Below the pieces are notes generated by a model that had not been told where the DNA came from, did not search any database, and saw only the letters and a list, made by a program, of their open reading frames with translations. A stretch of 64,000 nucleotides of DNA, from the NCBI GenBank assembly GCA_022570795.1, contig JAKUDP010000010.1, positions 1,302,001-1,366,000 on the forward strand, in the 5' to 3' direction. Positions 63,797 through 64,000 of this stretch are shown in pieces. The first letter of the stretch is position 1. Each line of letters opens with the position of its first letter. The position numbers and the translations under genes are program-made. This DNA is from Sphaerulina vaccinii. Its lineage: Eukaryota > Ascomycota > Dothideomycetes > Mycosphaerellales > Mycosphaerellaceae.

Positions 63797-64000
63797 CTAC
63801 AGTTTCCTACGCTTGCCCTTTGTATCATCATCTTCGTCAGCCGAGCGCTCTGTCGTCCGCCAGTCGGAGATCTTTTGCTCAACCTCCTCGAACATTTCCT
63901 TAGTTGAAAGTGCCATGCCATCTTCACCTGGATTGAACATATAGGCGTTGGCAAACATGCGCATAAGTTCCTTCTCCAATTGCTCTCCATTCACAATGAC
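63797..64000 (-). CDS. Bromodomain protein, C-terminal end (partial, cut by the window)
   Basis: The last 67 codons of a minus-strand gene run from the window edge to a TAG at 63797. They read EQLEKELMRMFANAYMFNPG, the helix B/C region of a bromodomain with its acetyl-lysine-binding Asn and NPG turn. This is followed by a helix (TKEMFEEVEQKISDW) and a basic nuclear-signal-like end (KGKRRKL). The domain is at the extreme C-terminus. Fungal bromodomain proteins of this shape occur in chromatin complexes; which one cannot be told from this fragment. Confidence 0.75.
   Translation of the reverse strand, partial: VIVNGEQLEKELMRMFANAYMFNPGEDGMALSTKEMFEEVEQKISDWRTTERSADEDDDTKGKRRKL

Overview
The window is nuclear DNA of a filamentous ascomycete (Pezizomycotina, most likely a dothideomycete). 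The reasons are short introns of about 50-115 bp with GT-AG ends, many single-exon genes, fungal-type gene content (KRE6, RGP1, FAT1, plant-type DAHP synthase, mpaB-like protein), and two compartments of very AT-rich DNA in which CA and TG dinucleotides are almost absent. That is the signature of repeat-induced point mutation (RIP).

Layout: (1) 1 to about 6,930 is a RIP-destroyed nest of two Copia-type LTR retrotransposons on the minus strand. (2) About 6,930-15,640 is a gene island: a YwbE-like (DUF2196) zinc-finger protein, a seven-exon FMN-dependent alpha-hydroxy-acid oxidase ending in a peroxisomal signal, a 1,280-residue BRCT protein with an exact 37-residue repeat, and an HYPK-like protein. 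(3) About 15,640-24,690 is a second RIP compartment. It holds a mariner-type transposase fossil and a 5.74-kb Copia element with both LTRs, a primer-binding site and a 5-bp target duplication. The Copia element sits inside an older, unidentified decayed reading frame. (4) 24,850-64,000 is dense and gene-rich: DAHP synthase, amidase, FAT1-type acyl-CoA synthetase, CWC22, a short-chain dehydrogenase, a large tail-anchored protein of unknown role, UBP6/USP14, a C3HC zinc-finger protein, RGP1, DPH1, a KRE6/SKN1 glucan-synthesis protein, a BLOC-1 subunit 1-like protein, xanthine dehydrogenase, a Ras-like/RasGEF fusion, an mpaB-like oxygenase, and the 3' end of a bromodomain gene cut by the window edge.

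The genes are mostly unrelated housekeeping functions: splicing, proteasome, trafficking, cell wall, purine catabolism, aromatic amino-acid synthesis and diphthamide synthesis. They do not form a metabolic cluster. Two enzymes, the hydroxy-acid oxidase and FAT1, carry C-terminal PTS1 tripeptides and point to the peroxisome. All exon structures were derived by eye from splice signals, protein-family continuity and reading phase; every spliced CDS proposed has a length divisible by three. The most unusual items are the two precisely readable nested transposon insertions, the unidentified RIP-killed frame hosting one of them, the 37-residue repeat array in the BRCT protein, and the degenerate GTPase domain with an EF-hand-like loop fused to a RasGEF.
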